From assembly GCF_047549485.1 (NCBI RefSeq), contig NZ_CP180191.1, positions 2,604,001-2,668,000 of the forward strand: DNA of 64,000 bases, written 5' to 3'. A model generated the notes under the pieces. That model had not been told where the DNA came from and made no database searches. It worked only from the letters and a program-made list of their open reading frames with translations. Position numbers and translations under genes: made by a program. Positions 17,223 to 26,206 of this stretch are shown here, in pieces. This DNA comes from Piscinibacterium candidicorallinum (GTDB lineage: Bacteria; Pseudomonadota; Gammaproteobacteria; Burkholderiales; Burkholderiaceae_C). How positions within the stretch are numbered: the stretch's first letter is position 1; every line of letters starts with the position of its first letter.

Positions 17223-18080
17223 TCAGCGCAACGCAAACTGCAGCGCAATGCCTGCAAAAAGCGCCAGCCCCACCCAGTGATTCGACTTGAAAGCCGCAAA
17301 GCAGGCAGCGCGGTCCCGGCTGAAGACCTTGGGCGCCTGAACGCCACACAGGGCCGCGGCCACGGCCAGGCCGATCCATGCCGCCAGCCCCATGCCCATG
17401 AACTCGATGGCCAGGGCCATCATGCCGATGAACAGGATGTGGCAGACCATGACGGCCGTGGCATCAAAGCGGCCGAAGGTGATGGCGGAGGTCTTCAGAC
17501 CCAGCTTGAGATCGTCGGGCTTGTCGGCCATGGCGTAGGCGGTGTCGTAGCCCAGGGTCCAGAGGAGGTTGGCCGCAAACAGCCACCAGGCCATCGGCGG
17601 GATGCCGCCCTGCACCGCCGCAAAGGCCATGGGGATGCCGAAGGAAAACGCCACGCCCAGCACCAGTTGCGGCATGGGAAAGAAGCGCTTGAAAAACGGA
17701 TAGGTGGCAGCCACCGCCAGCGCGGCAAAGGACAGCTGCACCGTGAGCGTGTTCTGGGTCAGCACCAGCGCAAAGGCCACGAGTGCAAGCACAGCCGCCA
17801 CGGCCACGGCCTCCTTCGCGCTGATCTTGCCGCTGGTCAGCACGCGCTGCTCCGTGCGCTGCACATGGCGGTCGAAGTCGCGGTCGGCGTAGTCATTGAT
17901 GGCGCAGCCGGCCGAGCGCATCAAAAAGGTGCCCAGCACAAACACGATCAGCGTGCCCAGCGGCGGCACGCCATTGGCGGCGATCCACAGCGCCCAAAGC
18001 GTGGGCCAGAGCAGCAGCAGCGTGCCGACGGGCTTGTCCCAGCGGATCAGCAGCAGGTAGAGCTTGAGGCGTTCTTGCAT
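17223..18080 (-). CDS. ubiA: 4-hydroxybenzoate octaprenyltransferase
   Basis: 285 residues from ATG 18080 (a longer frame runs back through the dps terminator and is not needed). Integral membrane enzyme that attaches the polyprenyl tail to 4-hydroxybenzoate in ubiquinone synthesis. Both Mg-diphosphate motifs are present: NDYADRDFDRH near 62 and the second Asp motif GYDTAYAMADKPDD near 183. About eight hydrophobic helices. Start lies 4 nt after the T-run of the dps terminator, so it probably has weak read-through transcription or its own promoter inside that region. Confidence 0.95.
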   Translation of the reverse strand: MQERLKLYLLLIRWDKPVGTLLLLWPTLWALWIAANGVPPLGTLIVFVLGTFLMRSAGCAINDYADRDFDRHVQRTEQRVLTSGKISAKEAVAVAAVLALVAFALVLTQNTLTVQLSFAALAVAATYPFFKRFFPMPQLVLGVAFSFGIPMAFAAVQGGIPPMAWWLFAANLLWTLGYDTAYAMADKPDDLKLGLKTSAITFGRFDATAVMVCHILFIGMMALAIEFMGMGLAAWIGLAVAAALCGVQAPKVFSRDRAACFAAFKSNHWVGLALFAGIALQFALR

Positions 18081-18083
18081 GTC

Positions 18084-18108
18084 AAAAAAAGCGCCGCAGG
18101 TGCGGCGC
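18084..18108 (-). terminator. rho-independent terminator of dps
   Basis: On the minus strand, GCGCCGCA-CC-TGCGGCGC followed by seven T. It sits 43 nt past the dps stop and ends just before the ubiA start. Confidence 0.85.
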
Positions 18109-18150
18109 ATTGCATGGATGGGCCGCAGGATAGCCCTGCGGCGGGTGCGA

Positions 18151-18669
18151 TCAGCTCTCGAGCAGCGAGCGCAGCATCCAGGCGGTCTTTTCGTGGATGT
18201 CCAGGCGCTGGGTGATGAGGTCGGCGGTGGGCTGGTCGTCGGCCTTGTCGGCCAGCGGGAAGACGGCGCGCGCGGTCTTGGCGACGGCCTCGTGCCCACG
18301 GTGCAGCAGGCTGATCATCTCGGTGGCCTTGGGCACGCCCGCCGGCTCCTTGATGGAGGACAGCATGCCGAACTGCGCGTAGGTGCCCGGCGCGTGGAAG
18401 CCCAGGGCGCGGATGCGCTCGGCGATCGGGTCCACGGCGTTCCACAGCTCGGTGTACTGGGTCATGAACATGGTGTGCAGGGTGTTGAACTGCGGGCCGG
18501 TGACGTTCCAGTGGAAGTTGTGCGTCATCAGGTAGAGCGTGTAGGTGTCGGCCAGCAGGTGCGAGAGGCCTTCGGCGATCTTCTCGCGGTCCTTGGCGCT
18601 GATGCCGATGTCGATCATCGAGGTGCTGGCGGGGGACACGGCCGCTTTGGCGGCAGACTTCTTGGCCAT
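18151..18669 (-). CDS. dps: Dps family DNA-binding ferritin-like protein
   Basis: 172 residues. A basic Lys/Ala N-terminal tail (DNA contact) precedes the four-helix body. Ferroxidase residues lie in HNFHWNVTGPQF near 50-61 and HTMFMTQYTELWNAVDPIAERI near 64-86. Protects DNA from oxidative damage by storing iron and using up peroxide. Lies directly downstream of oxyR on the same strand, which fits OxyR control; a strong terminator follows. Confidence 0.94.
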   Translation of the reverse strand: MAKKSAAKAAVSPASTSMIDIGISAKDREKIAEGLSHLLADTYTLYLMTHNFHWNVTGPQFNTLHTMFMTQYTELWNAVDPIAERIRALGFHAPGTYAQFGMLSSIKEPAGVPKATEMISLLHRGHEAVAKTARAVFPLADKADDQPTADLITQRLDIHEKTAWMLRSLLES

Positions 18670-18764
18670 GGGGTACTCCTTCGGAGGGGGATCTGGGTCA
18701 GGGTTGAGTGTGTGGGTGAGGCAAGCCTACACGCGACAGGTTCCTTGCATGTGTTCGGCAGCGC

Positions 18765-19709
18765 TCATTGCGGCTTGGCCGGCTCGTCGAGCATGTGTAC
18801 GCCCGGCAGCTCGCTCTCAATGACGGCCTTGCGCACCGCCTCCACCGCGGGCAGGCGCGTGAAGCTCTTGCGCCAGGCCAGCACCACGCGGCGGTCGGGC
18901 ACGGGCTTCTCGAAGGGCACGTAGCGCAGCAGGTCGCGCTTGCTGGGCTTCTCGGGTACGGAGCTGGCGGGCAACACCGTCACGCCGATGCCGCCGGCCA
19001 CCATGTGACGAATGGTTTCCAGCGAGGAGCCCTCGAAGCTCTTCTGCACGCCGTCCGCCCCGGCGGCAAAGCGCGCCATCTCCGGGCAGACCTCCAGCAC
19101 CTGGTCGCGGAAGCAGTGGCCCACGCCGAGCATGAGCATGGTCTCGCTCTTCAGTTCGGTGGCGGTGACGCTCTTGCGCCCCTCCCAGGCGTGGCCGGCA
19201 GGCACCGCCACCACGAAGGGCTCGTCGTACAGGGGCTGCAGCATGAGGCCGGCGTCCGGCAGCGGCAGGGCCATGATGGCGCAGTCGATCTCGCCGGCGC
19301 GCAGCATGTCGATCAGCTTCATGGTGAAGTTTTCCTGCAGCAGCAGGGGCATCTGCGGCGCGGCCTTCATGATGGCCGGGATCAGACGCGGCAGCAGGTA
19401 GGGCCCGATGGTGTAGATGATGCCCAGCTTCAGCGGACCCACCAGCGGGTTCTTGCCGCTCTTGGCCAGTTCCTTGATGCGGCCGGCTTCCTCCAGCACG
19501 CGGCGCGCCTGCTCCACGATCTGCCCGCCCATGGGCGTGACCGACACCTCGGTGGAGCCGCGCTCGAACAAGACCACACCCAGCTCCTCTTCGAGCTTCT
19601 TGATGGCCACGGAAAGCGTGGGCTGCGAGACAAAGCAGGTTTCGGCCGCGCGGCCGAAGTGCTTCTCCTTGGCGACGGCGACGATGTAACGCAGTTCAGT
19701 GAGCGTCAT
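18765..19709 (-). CDS. oxyR: LysR-family peroxide sensor
   Basis: 314 residues from ATG 19709 (the frame runs 26 codons further up without family likeness). N-terminal winged helix-turn-helix (TELRYIVAVAKEKHFGRAAE, CFVSQPTLSVAIKKLEEELG), then the LysR effector domain. The redox pair is present: CFRDQVLEVC, about residues 199 and 208, which in OxyR forms a disulphide on contact with peroxide. Dps is its immediate downstream neighbour and a likely target. Confidence 0.94.
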   Translation of the reverse strand: MTLTELRYIVAVAKEKHFGRAAETCFVSQPTLSVAIKKLEEELGVVLFERGSTEVSVTPMGGQIVEQARRVLEEAGRIKELAKSGKNPLVGPLKLGIIYTIGPYLLPRLIPAIMKAAPQMPLLLQENFTMKLIDMLRAGEIDCAIMALPLPDAGLMLQPLYDEPFVVAVPAGHAWEGRKSVTATELKSETMLMLGVGHCFRDQVLEVCPEMARFAAGADGVQKSFEGSSLETIRHMVAGGIGVTVLPASSVPEKPSKRDLLRYVPFEKPVPDRRVVLAWRKSFTRLPAVEAVRKAVIESELPGVHMLDEPAKPQ

Positions 19710-19734
19710 GCACAGACTCCTGAAAATGAAGATT

Positions 19735-19910
19735 GGCTCTGGTGGCTGTTCTTCAAGGCAAATTGGCTGGAAAGCCGCATGGGACAAGCGGAAAGCCCAA
19801 GTCAGACCGCAACGGGGCCGGGGCTTGCATGCCCCGGCTCTTCACCCGGCGCCGGGCAGTGCCCGACGAAACCCCGGGTTCAGCGGAAGCCGCCTTCAAA
19901 TGCACTCGGG
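19735..19910. repeat. composite intergenic repeat (REP-like unit plus GC-rich palindromes)
   Basis: Begins with a REP-like unit (TTCTTCAAGGCAAATTGGCT, then CCGCATGGGACAAGCGG), then runs into CAGACCGCAACGGGGCCGGG and CTCTTCACCCGGCGCCGGGC. The same two-part block recurs at 25606-25790, and its GC-rich half appears inverted at 61350-61400. Confidence 0.7.
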
Positions 19911-19916
19911 CACGCA

Positions 19917-20777
19917 TTACCGCGACCACGCCACCACCTCCTGGCGCTGGCTGCCCAGGCCTTCGATGCCCAGGGTCAGTACGTCGCCCACGTCCAGGAA
20001 TACCGGCGGCTTGAAGCCCATGCCCACGCCGGGCGGGGTGCCGGTGGTGATGAGGTCGCCCGGCTCCAGCGTCATGTATTCGCTGACGTAGCTGATGATC
20101 TGCGCCACGTTGAAGATCATGGTGGCGGTGCTGCCGCTTTGGGCGCGGTTGCCGTTGACATCGAGCCAGAGCGTGAGCGCCTGCGGGTCGGGCACCTCGT
20201 CGGGCGTGACGAGCCAGGGGCCGGTGGGGCCGAAGCTGTCGTAGCCCTTGCCCTTGTCCCAGGTGCCGCCGCGTTCCATCTGGAAGTTGCGCTCGCTCAC
20301 GTCGTTCACCACGCAGTAGCCGGCCACGTAGGAAAGCGCTTCGTCCACGCTCACGTGGCGCGCGGTCTTGCCAATCACCACGCCCAGCTCCACCTCCCAG
20401 TCCAGCTTGGTGGAATGGGGCGGCTTGATGATGGGGTCGGTCGGGCCGCTGATGCTGCTGGATGCCTTCAGGAAGATGATCGGCTCGGTGGGAACGGGCA
20501 AGCCAGCCTCTTTGGCGTGGTCTGCATAGTTCAGGCCGATGCCCACAAACTTGCCCGGCCGCGCAATGCAGCTGCCCCAGCGCCAGCCGCCTTCGGGCGG
20601 CGTGGTGACTTCCGGCAGCGCGTTCCAGCCAATGCTGCGCACGCGCGCCGGCAGATCGCTCGCCAGCGCATCGCCGTCGATGTCCTTGACCACATCGGCC
20701 AGCGAATACAGCGTGCCGGTGCTGTCGATGACGCCGGGGACTTCCTTGCCCTTGGGGCCGTAGCGAACGAACTTCAT
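19917..20777 (-). CDS. fumarylacetoacetate hydrolase family enzyme
   Basis: 286 residues from ATG 20777. The C-terminal FAH fold is clear: IGLNYADHAKEAGLPVP near 81, then KLDWEVELGVVIGK near 124, VNDVSERNFQMERGG near 160, and SEYMTLEPGDLITTGTPPGVG near 240. Glu and Asp in these segments bind the metal. Members hydrolyse or decarboxylate acylpyruvates and related diketoacids; ureidoglycolate lyase is a common automatic name, but the substrate cannot be read from sequence. Confidence 0.88.
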   Translation of the reverse strand: MKFVRYGPKGKEVPGVIDSTGTLYSLADVVKDIDGDALASDLPARVRSIGWNALPEVTTPPEGGWRWGSCIARPGKFVGIGLNYADHAKEAGLPVPTEPIIFLKASSSISGPTDPIIKPPHSTKLDWEVELGVVIGKTARHVSVDEALSYVAGYCVVNDVSERNFQMERGGTWDKGKGYDSFGPTGPWLVTPDEVPDPQALTLWLDVNGNRAQSGSTATMIFNVAQIISYVSEYMTLEPGDLITTGTPPGVGMGFKPPVFLDVGDVLTLGIEGLGSQRQEVVAWSR

Positions 20778-20790
20778 GGGCGCTTTCCTC

Positions 20791-23013
20791 TCAAGCCTTG
20801 AGATAGTGTTCACGCCCACCCATCCACCAGCGCAGGCACTCCTGCACGGCGTGGGGGTCATGGGCAAGCAGATCGGTGGCGCAGTCCTGCGCGGCGGCCA
20901 CCCAGGCCTGGTCTTCTTCCAGATCGGCAAAGCGCAGCAGGGCCAGGCCACTCTGGCGGCTGCCGAGGAATTCGCCGGGGCCGCGCAGCTGCAGGTCGCG
21001 CCGGGCGATCTCGAAGCCGTCGGTGGTCTCGCGCATCACCTTCAGGCGCTCCTTGGCCGTGGGTGACAGCGGGCTGGCATACAGCAGCACACAGGCCGAC
21101 TCCGCCGCGCCGCGCCCCACCCGGCCGCGCAGCTGGTGCAGCTGGGCCAGGCCAAAGCGCTCGGCGTGTTCAATCACCATGAGCGAGGCTGCGGGCACGT
21201 CCACGCCCACCTCGATCACGGTGGTGGCCACCAGCACGCGCAGGCGCCCGGCGACGAACTCATCCATCACGGCCTGCTTCTCGGCCGGCGTGAGCCGCCC
21301 GTGCACCAGGCCCACCGGAATGGGCGCGAGTTCCTCGGACAGCTGCGCGTGCGCGTCGAGCGCGTTCTGCAGCTCGAGCATCTCGCTTTCTTCGACCAGC
21401 GGCACGACCCAGTACACCTGCCCCGAGCTGGCCCACTGGCGCACGCGCTCAATGACCTCGTCCTTCTTCTCCATCGCAAACACCTTGGTCACGATGGGCG
21501 TGCGGCCCGGCGGCATCTCGTCGATCACCGAGACATCGAGGTCGGCGTAGTAGGTCATGGCCAGGGTGCGCGGGATCGGCGTGGCGCTCATGGCCAGGAT
21601 GTGCGGCTCCATGCCGGTGGCCTGCGCGCTCTTGGTGCGCAGCTCCAGGCGCTGACCCACACCAAAGCGGTGCTGCTCATCAATCACCGCCAGCCCCAGG
21701 CGCTCGAACTCCACCTTCTCCTGAATCAGTGCGTGCGTGCCGATCACCAGGCGCGCGGCGCCGCTGGCCACGGCGGCCTGGGCCTCGCGCTTGGCCCTGG
21801 TCTTCAAGGAGCCGGTCAGCCAGGCCACGGGCACACCCAGGGGCTCGATGAGATCGGCAATCTTGCGGAAATGCTGCTCGGCCAGGATCTCGGTGGGCGA
21901 CATGAGCGCGGCCTGAAAGCCGTTGTCGATGGCGTGCAGGCAGGCCAGCGCCGCCACGATGGTCTTGCCGCTGCCCACATCGCCCTGCAGCAGGCGGTGC
22001 ATGGGATAGGGCTGCGCCAGATCCGCCGCAATCTCGCGCCACACCCGGGCCTGAGCGCCCGTGAGCTTGAAGGGCAGGCGGGCGATGAGCTGGGCGGTGA
22101 GCGATTCTCTGCCTGCAAGATCGATCAGCCGCGGCGCATTCTTGATGCGCCGCGCCGCCACCGCGCGCTTCAGGCTGAGCTGCTGGGCCAGCAGCTCGTC
22201 AAACTTGATGCGCTGCCAGGCCGGGTGGGTGCGGCCCTCCAGGCTGCCGGCACTGACCTCGGCCGAGGGGTGATGCAGCAGGCGCAGGCTCGCGGCCAGG
22301 GTCGGCAGCTTCAGGCGCTCGCGCCATGCATCCGGCAGGTAGTCCGGCTGGCCGCTGTCTGCGTAGTGCATGAGCGCGCGGTCCACACCCTTGCGGATCA
22401 GGCCCTGCGGCACGCCGGCGCTGGTTGGATACACGGGAGTGAGCGTGGTGGGCAGCGCGGCGTCTTCACCCACGCGCTTCATGCCGGGGTGCACCATCTC
22501 GCAGCCCCAGAAGCCGCCGCGCACCTCGCCGCGGGCGCGGATGCGCGTGCCGATGCCCCAGGCCTGCACCTGGCTGCCGTAGAAGTTGAGAAAGCGCAGG
22601 CCGATGCTGTCGCCGGCATCGTCGCGCAGGGCCAGCACCAGCTGCCGGCGCGGCTTGTACTTGACCTCGCTGTCGGTGATGACGCCTTCCACCTGCTGAT
22701 GCTCGCCGGGTGCCAGGTCCGCGATCGGCGTGACGGTGGTTTCGTCCTCGAAGCGCAGCGGCAGGTGCAGCAGAAAGTCCTCGGGCCGGCGCAGGCCGAG
22801 CTTGGCCAGCTTGCCGGCCGCGCTGTTGGCGGGTGGCGCCTTGGGTGCGGCTTCAGCTGCGGTCTGGCCCGCAGCCTTCTCTGCTGCCTTGCCGGCTGCC
22901 TTTTTGGCTGGCGTCTTGCGCGCCGCCGGCGCAGCCGCGTCACCCGCAGGCTGCTCGCGCGTGCCACGGCCGGCAGCGCGCTTGCGGGGGGCGGTGGCCA
23001 TCGTGGCGGTCAC
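20791..23013 (-). CDS. recG: ATP-dependent DNA helicase RecG
   Basis: 740 residues, slightly long because of an Ala/Lys-rich N-terminal tail of about 60 residues with no domain. Wedge (OB-fold) region about 90-260. Helicase motifs: GDVGSGKTIVAALA near 345 (Walker A), DEQHRFGV near 445 (DExH box), SATPIPRTLAMT near 483, and the C-terminal HAERFGLAQLHQLRGRVGRG near 625. Reverses stalled replication forks and branch-migrates Holliday junctions. Ends 13 nt before the FAH-family gene start. Confidence 0.96.
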   Translation of the reverse strand: MTATMATAPRKRAAGRGTREQPAGDAAAPAARKTPAKKAAGKAAEKAAGQTAAEAAPKAPPANSAAGKLAKLGLRRPEDFLLHLPLRFEDETTVTPIADLAPGEHQQVEGVITDSEVKYKPRRQLVLALRDDAGDSIGLRFLNFYGSQVQAWGIGTRIRARGEVRGGFWGCEMVHPGMKRVGEDAALPTTLTPVYPTSAGVPQGLIRKGVDRALMHYADSGQPDYLPDAWRERLKLPTLAASLRLLHHPSAEVSAGSLEGRTHPAWQRIKFDELLAQQLSLKRAVAARRIKNAPRLIDLAGRESLTAQLIARLPFKLTGAQARVWREIAADLAQPYPMHRLLQGDVGSGKTIVAALACLHAIDNGFQAALMSPTEILAEQHFRKIADLIEPLGVPVAWLTGSLKTRAKREAQAAVASGAARLVIGTHALIQEKVEFERLGLAVIDEQHRFGVGQRLELRTKSAQATGMEPHILAMSATPIPRTLAMTYYADLDVSVIDEMPPGRTPIVTKVFAMEKKDEVIERVRQWASSGQVYWVVPLVEESEMLELQNALDAHAQLSEELAPIPVGLVHGRLTPAEKQAVMDEFVAGRLRVLVATTVIEVGVDVPAASLMVIEHAERFGLAQLHQLRGRVGRGAAESACVLLYASPLSPTAKERLKVMRETTDGFEIARRDLQLRGPGEFLGSRQSGLALLRFADLEEDQAWVAAAQDCATDLLAHDPHAVQECLRWWMGGREHYLKA

Positions 23014-23035
23014 TGAATGCGCTTCAGGCCGGCGC

Positions 23036-23416
23036 TCAGTCCAGGGTGATGATCGCTTCGACCTCGAACTCCGCGCCCAACGGCAGCGTGGCCACGCCCA
23101 CGGTGGAGCGCGCCGGATACGGCTGCGGAATCAGCTCGCCCATGATCTGGTTGACGATGCCGAACTTGCTGATGTCCGTGACGAACAGCGTGAGCTTGAC
23201 CAGTTGCGTGGGCTCGGCGCCCGCGGCCTTGACCAGCGCCAGCATGTTGGCAAAGGCCTGGCGCACCTGGCCCTCAAAGCCTTCGGCCAGATTCTTGGTG
23301 CCGGGAATCAGACCGACCTGACCCGACAGGAACACAAGGTTGCCGGCGCGCACGCCCTGGCTGTAGGGGCCGACGGCGGCGGGTGCGTCGGTGCTGGAGA
23401 TGATGGTCTTGGGCAT
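23036..23416 (-). CDS. ridA: RidA family enamine/imine deaminase
   Basis: 126 residues, full family length. Features: AAVGPYSQGVRAGNLVFLSGQ near 13-33, and PYPARSTVGVATLPLGAEFEVEAI near 98-121, which holds the conserved Arg and Glu of the active site. Hydrolyses reactive 2-aminoacrylate-type enamines made by PLP enzymes. 22 nt upstream of recG on the same strand, so probably one transcript. Confidence 0.92.
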   Translation of the reverse strand: MPKTIISSTDAPAAVGPYSQGVRAGNLVFLSGQVGLIPGTKNLAEGFEGQVRQAFANMLALVKAAGAEPTQLVKLTLFVTDISKFGIVNQIMGELIPQPYPARSTVGVATLPLGAEFEVEAIITLD

Positions 23417-23570
23417 GGCGGTCCTTGTTGGCGTGAAGCGAAGCCGGGTTGGCGCAGGGCGGGGGCAAAGGATTGTGTCGATTGACCCCGGCTATTGAAG
23501 CGCCAGAGTTTATTGAGGCGCGGTGGGCACAACAAGTCGGGGCCGGGCTGCGGCAGGCTGTCATGGTGCA

Positions 23571-23588
23571 CTGTCACAGACACGTCAC
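23571..23588 (+). promoter_or_regulatory. candidate Pho box before phoX
   Basis: CTGTCAC-AGAC-ACGTCAC: two 7-nt repeats with the 4-nt gap of PhoB sites, the second with two mismatches. A further CTGTCAT lies at 23558-23564 but out of phase. A TACGGT near 23600 could be the -10 box. The site is about 50 nt before the phoX start. Confidence 0.5.
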
Positions 23589-23637
23589 GCACCCCTCCTA
23601 CGGTGCTGCTCTTTCATACACCCTCCGGAACGCTGCC

Positions 23638-25542
23638 ATGGCCAAAGACTTTTCCTTGATGGAAGACAGCAACCGCTCGTCCAACCCCAGCATCCACAGC
23701 CTGTCGGACCCGGCACGCCGCCGCGTGCTGCAGGGCGGTCTGGCGGCGGCGGTCAGCGGCCTGTTCGCCCCGCTGGCCAGCCTGGCGCAGACCGCTCCTG
23801 CTGCCCCGATGCGCTACAGCGGCAAGCTGGGCTTTGTGGGCGTGTCCGTCGCCACCACCGACACCGTGAACGTGCCCATGGGCTACACGGCCGAGGTGCT
23901 CTACCGCTGGGGCGACGCAGTGGGCATCGCCGGCAACCTGCCTACCTACAAGCCGGACGCCAGCAACACCGCCGCCGAGCAGGCCGCCCAGGCCGGCATG
24001 CACCACGACGGCATCCACTTCTTTCCCTTGGATGGCAGCAAGCGCGGCCTGCTCGCCATGAACCATGAGTACGTGGACGACGGCCTGCTGCACACCGACG
24101 GCATGCGCACCTGGAGCGCCGAGAAGGTGGCCAAGAGCCAGGCGGCGCACGGCGTATCCGTGATCGAGGTGGCGCAGACCGCGCAGGGCTGGCAGGTGGT
24201 GCGGCCCAGCCGCTATGCCCGCCGCATCACCGCCACCACGCCTATGCGCATCGCCGGGCCGGCCGCCGGCCACGCCATGATGCGCACCGCCGCCGACCCC
24301 GAGGGCACGCGGGTGCTGGGCACCATGAACAACTGCGCCCATGGCTTCACGCCCTGGGGCACCTACCTCACCTGCGAAGAGAACTTCATCAACTACTTCG
24401 CCACCGGCGACAACCCGGACGCCCACGCCCGCCGCTGGGGCGCCCGCAAGGAAACGCCCTACCGCTGGGCCGAGTTCGACGAGCGCTTCGACATGACGCG
24501 CCACCCCAACGAGTTCAACCGCTTCGGCTGGGTGGTCGAGATCGACCCCATGGACCCGACCAGCACGCCCATCAAGCGCACCGCCCTGGGCCGCGCCGCG
24601 CATGAAGGCGCCACCGTCACCACCAGCAAGGACGGCCGCGCCGTGGTCTACATGGGCGAGGACGCCCGCTTTGAATACATCTACAAGTTCGTCAGCCGCG
24701 ACCGCATCCGCCCCGGTGGCGCCGCCGCCAACCGCGACCTGCTGGACCACGGCACGCTCTACGTGGCGCGCTTTGACGCCGGCGGCCGCGGCGAGTGGAT
24801 CGAACTGGCCGCCGGCCGTGGCCCGCTCACGGCTGCCGCCGGCTTTGCCACCCAGGGCGACGTGGTCATCAAGGCCCGGCAGGCGAGCGACCTCGTGGGC
24901 GCCACCAAGATGGACCGCCCCGAGTGGATTGCCGTGGACCCGAACACCGCTGAGGTCTATTGCACGCTCACCAACAACAGCGAGCGCGGCCGCGAGAACC
25001 GCCCCGGTGTGGACGCCGCCAACCCGCGCGCCGACAACACCTTCGGCGCCATCATCCGCTGGAAGGAAGATGGCGACACCGCAGCCACCCGCTTTGCCTG
25101 GGACCACTTCGTGCTGGCCGGCGACCCGGCCAATACCGCCGCCAACAAGCAGGGCACCATCCGTGGCGACGTGTTCGGCAGCCCGGATGGCATCTGGGTG
25201 GATTCGCGCAGCATCGTGTGGATCCAGACTGACGTATCCACCAGCACCCTGAACCGCGGCGACTACGCGCGCATCGGCAACAACATGATGCTGGCCGCCG
25301 ACCCGAGCACTGGCGAGATCCGCCGCTTCCTCACCGGCCCGAACGGCTGCGAGATCACCGGCGTCATCACCACGCCGGACCTGCGCACGATGTTCGTGAA
25401 CATCCAGCACCCCGGTGAACCCGGCAGCGAACGCAGCGACCCCGACCGCCCCACGGCCGTGTCCACCTGGCCCGATGGCGCCCGCCCGCGCAGCGCGACC
25501 ATCGTGATCCGCAAGAACGACGGCGGGATCATCGGCACCTGA
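23638..25542 (+). CDS. phoX: PhoX family alkaline phosphatase
   Basis: 634 residues from ATG 23638, chosen because it puts a Tat signal at the N-terminus (RRRVLQGGLAAAVSG near 29-43, ending at SLAQTA). The body has DUF839/PhoX features: LLAMNHEYVD near 139, TPWGTYLTCEENFINYF near 238, GRAAHEGATVTTSKDGRAVVYMGED near 320, and GDVFGSPDGIWVDSRSIVWIQTD near 515. PhoX is a Tat-exported, calcium-iron phosphomonoesterase induced under phosphate shortage. A candidate Pho box lies just upstream. Confidence 0.92.
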   Translation: MAKDFSLMEDSNRSSNPSIHSLSDPARRRVLQGGLAAAVSGLFAPLASLAQTAPAAPMRYSGKLGFVGVSVATTDTVNVPMGYTAEVLYRWGDAVGIAGNLPTYKPDASNTAAEQAAQAGMHHDGIHFFPLDGSKRGLLAMNHEYVDDGLLHTDGMRTWSAEKVAKSQAAHGVSVIEVAQTAQGWQVVRPSRYARRITATTPMRIAGPAAGHAMMRTAADPEGTRVLGTMNNCAHGFTPWGTYLTCEENFINYFATGDNPDAHARRWGARKETPYRWAEFDERFDMTRHPNEFNRFGWVVEIDPMDPTSTPIKRTALGRAAHEGATVTTSKDGRAVVYMGEDARFEYIYKFVSRDRIRPGGAAANRDLLDHGTLYVARFDAGGRGEWIELAAGRGPLTAAAGFATQGDVVIKARQASDLVGATKMDRPEWIAVDPNTAEVYCTLTNNSERGRENRPGVDAANPRADNTFGAIIRWKEDGDTAATRFAWDHFVLAGDPANTAANKQGTIRGDVFGSPDGIWVDSRSIVWIQTDVSTSTLNRGDYARIGNNMMLAADPSTGEIRRFLTGPNGCEITGVITTPDLRTMFVNIQHPGEPGSERSDPDRPTAVSTWPDGARPRSATIVIRKNDGGIIGT

Positions 25543-25605
25543 CGTCGGGTGGGCGGGCCGGGTGCGTGTTTTCACAAGGCACCCCCGGCTTTCCGCATGT
25601 CTGGC

Positions 25606-25790
25606 GCGGTTCTTCAAGGCATTCGCCTGAAGACGCTTATCAGCAGCGGCTCTTCAGGTACATGCCTTGAAGAACCGCATGGGACAAGCGGAATGCATGC
25701 ATCAGACCGCAACGGGGCCAGAGCCTGCATGCCCCGGCTCTTCACCCGGCGCCGGGCAGTGCCCTGCGAAACGCTGCGTTCAATCCGCCA
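25606..25790. repeat. composite intergenic repeat, second copy
   Basis: Holds two overlapping REP-like units (TTCTTCAAGGCATTCGCCTG; TTGAAGAACCGCATGGGACA) followed by the same GC-rich block as at 19735-19910 (CAGACCGCAACGGGGCCAGA, CTCTTCACCCGGCGCCGGGC). It fills the gap between phoX and the HNH gene and reaches into the last codons of the latter. Confidence 0.7.
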
Positions 25791-26124
25791 GCCGCTCACG
25801 CTTCATGCGGCGCGAGTTGTCGTAGAAGGTGGGCGGCTTGCCGGCCACCCAGCGGATGAAACTGGCGATCTCCGGGTGCGCGCGTAGCGCCTCCCAGGTG
25901 TTGAAGCGCTCGGCCAGCTCGCGCTCTGAGAACACGGAGTGGATCTTGCGGTGGCAGATCCGGTGAATCAGCGTTTTGTCCTTGCCGCCCTGGCTGCGCG
26001 GCACGAGGTGATGCTCATCGGCCGAGGGGCCGGGCACGACCGGCCGGCCGCAGAGCGCGCAGGTCTGCGGCGCGGGGCTGGCGGGCGGTTCGGGCAGGTT
26101 GCGCAGGCGGCGGGGGACGACCAT
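25780..26124 (-). CDS. HNH endonuclease-family protein
   Basis: 114 residues. One zinc-knuckle pair (CALCGRPV near 22-29), then DEHHLVPRSQGGKD near 36-49 and LIHRICHRKIHSVFSERELA near 52-71, the His-Asn/His-His core of HNH nucleases. Small stand-alone HNH proteins of this type are common in proteobacteria; target unknown. Its C-terminal codons overlap the composite repeat. Confidence 0.8.
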   Translation of the reverse strand: MVVPRRLRNLPEPPASPAPQTCALCGRPVVPGPSADEHHLVPRSQGGKDKTLIHRICHRKIHSVFSERELAERFNTWEALRAHPEIASFIRWVAGKPPTFYDNSRRMKRERLAD

Positions 26125-26206
26125 CGTGAACAGCGGGCGGCGGGGCGGGGTTGTGCCGTACCGGCCGCGCGAGCAGACAGTGCGGCCTTGCCCCTAAAAT
26201 CTCGTG

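Noticed and set aside
23614..25617. 667-residue minus-strand frame opposite phoX
   Set aside because: Shadow of a high-GC gene; low-complexity composition and no ribosome site.
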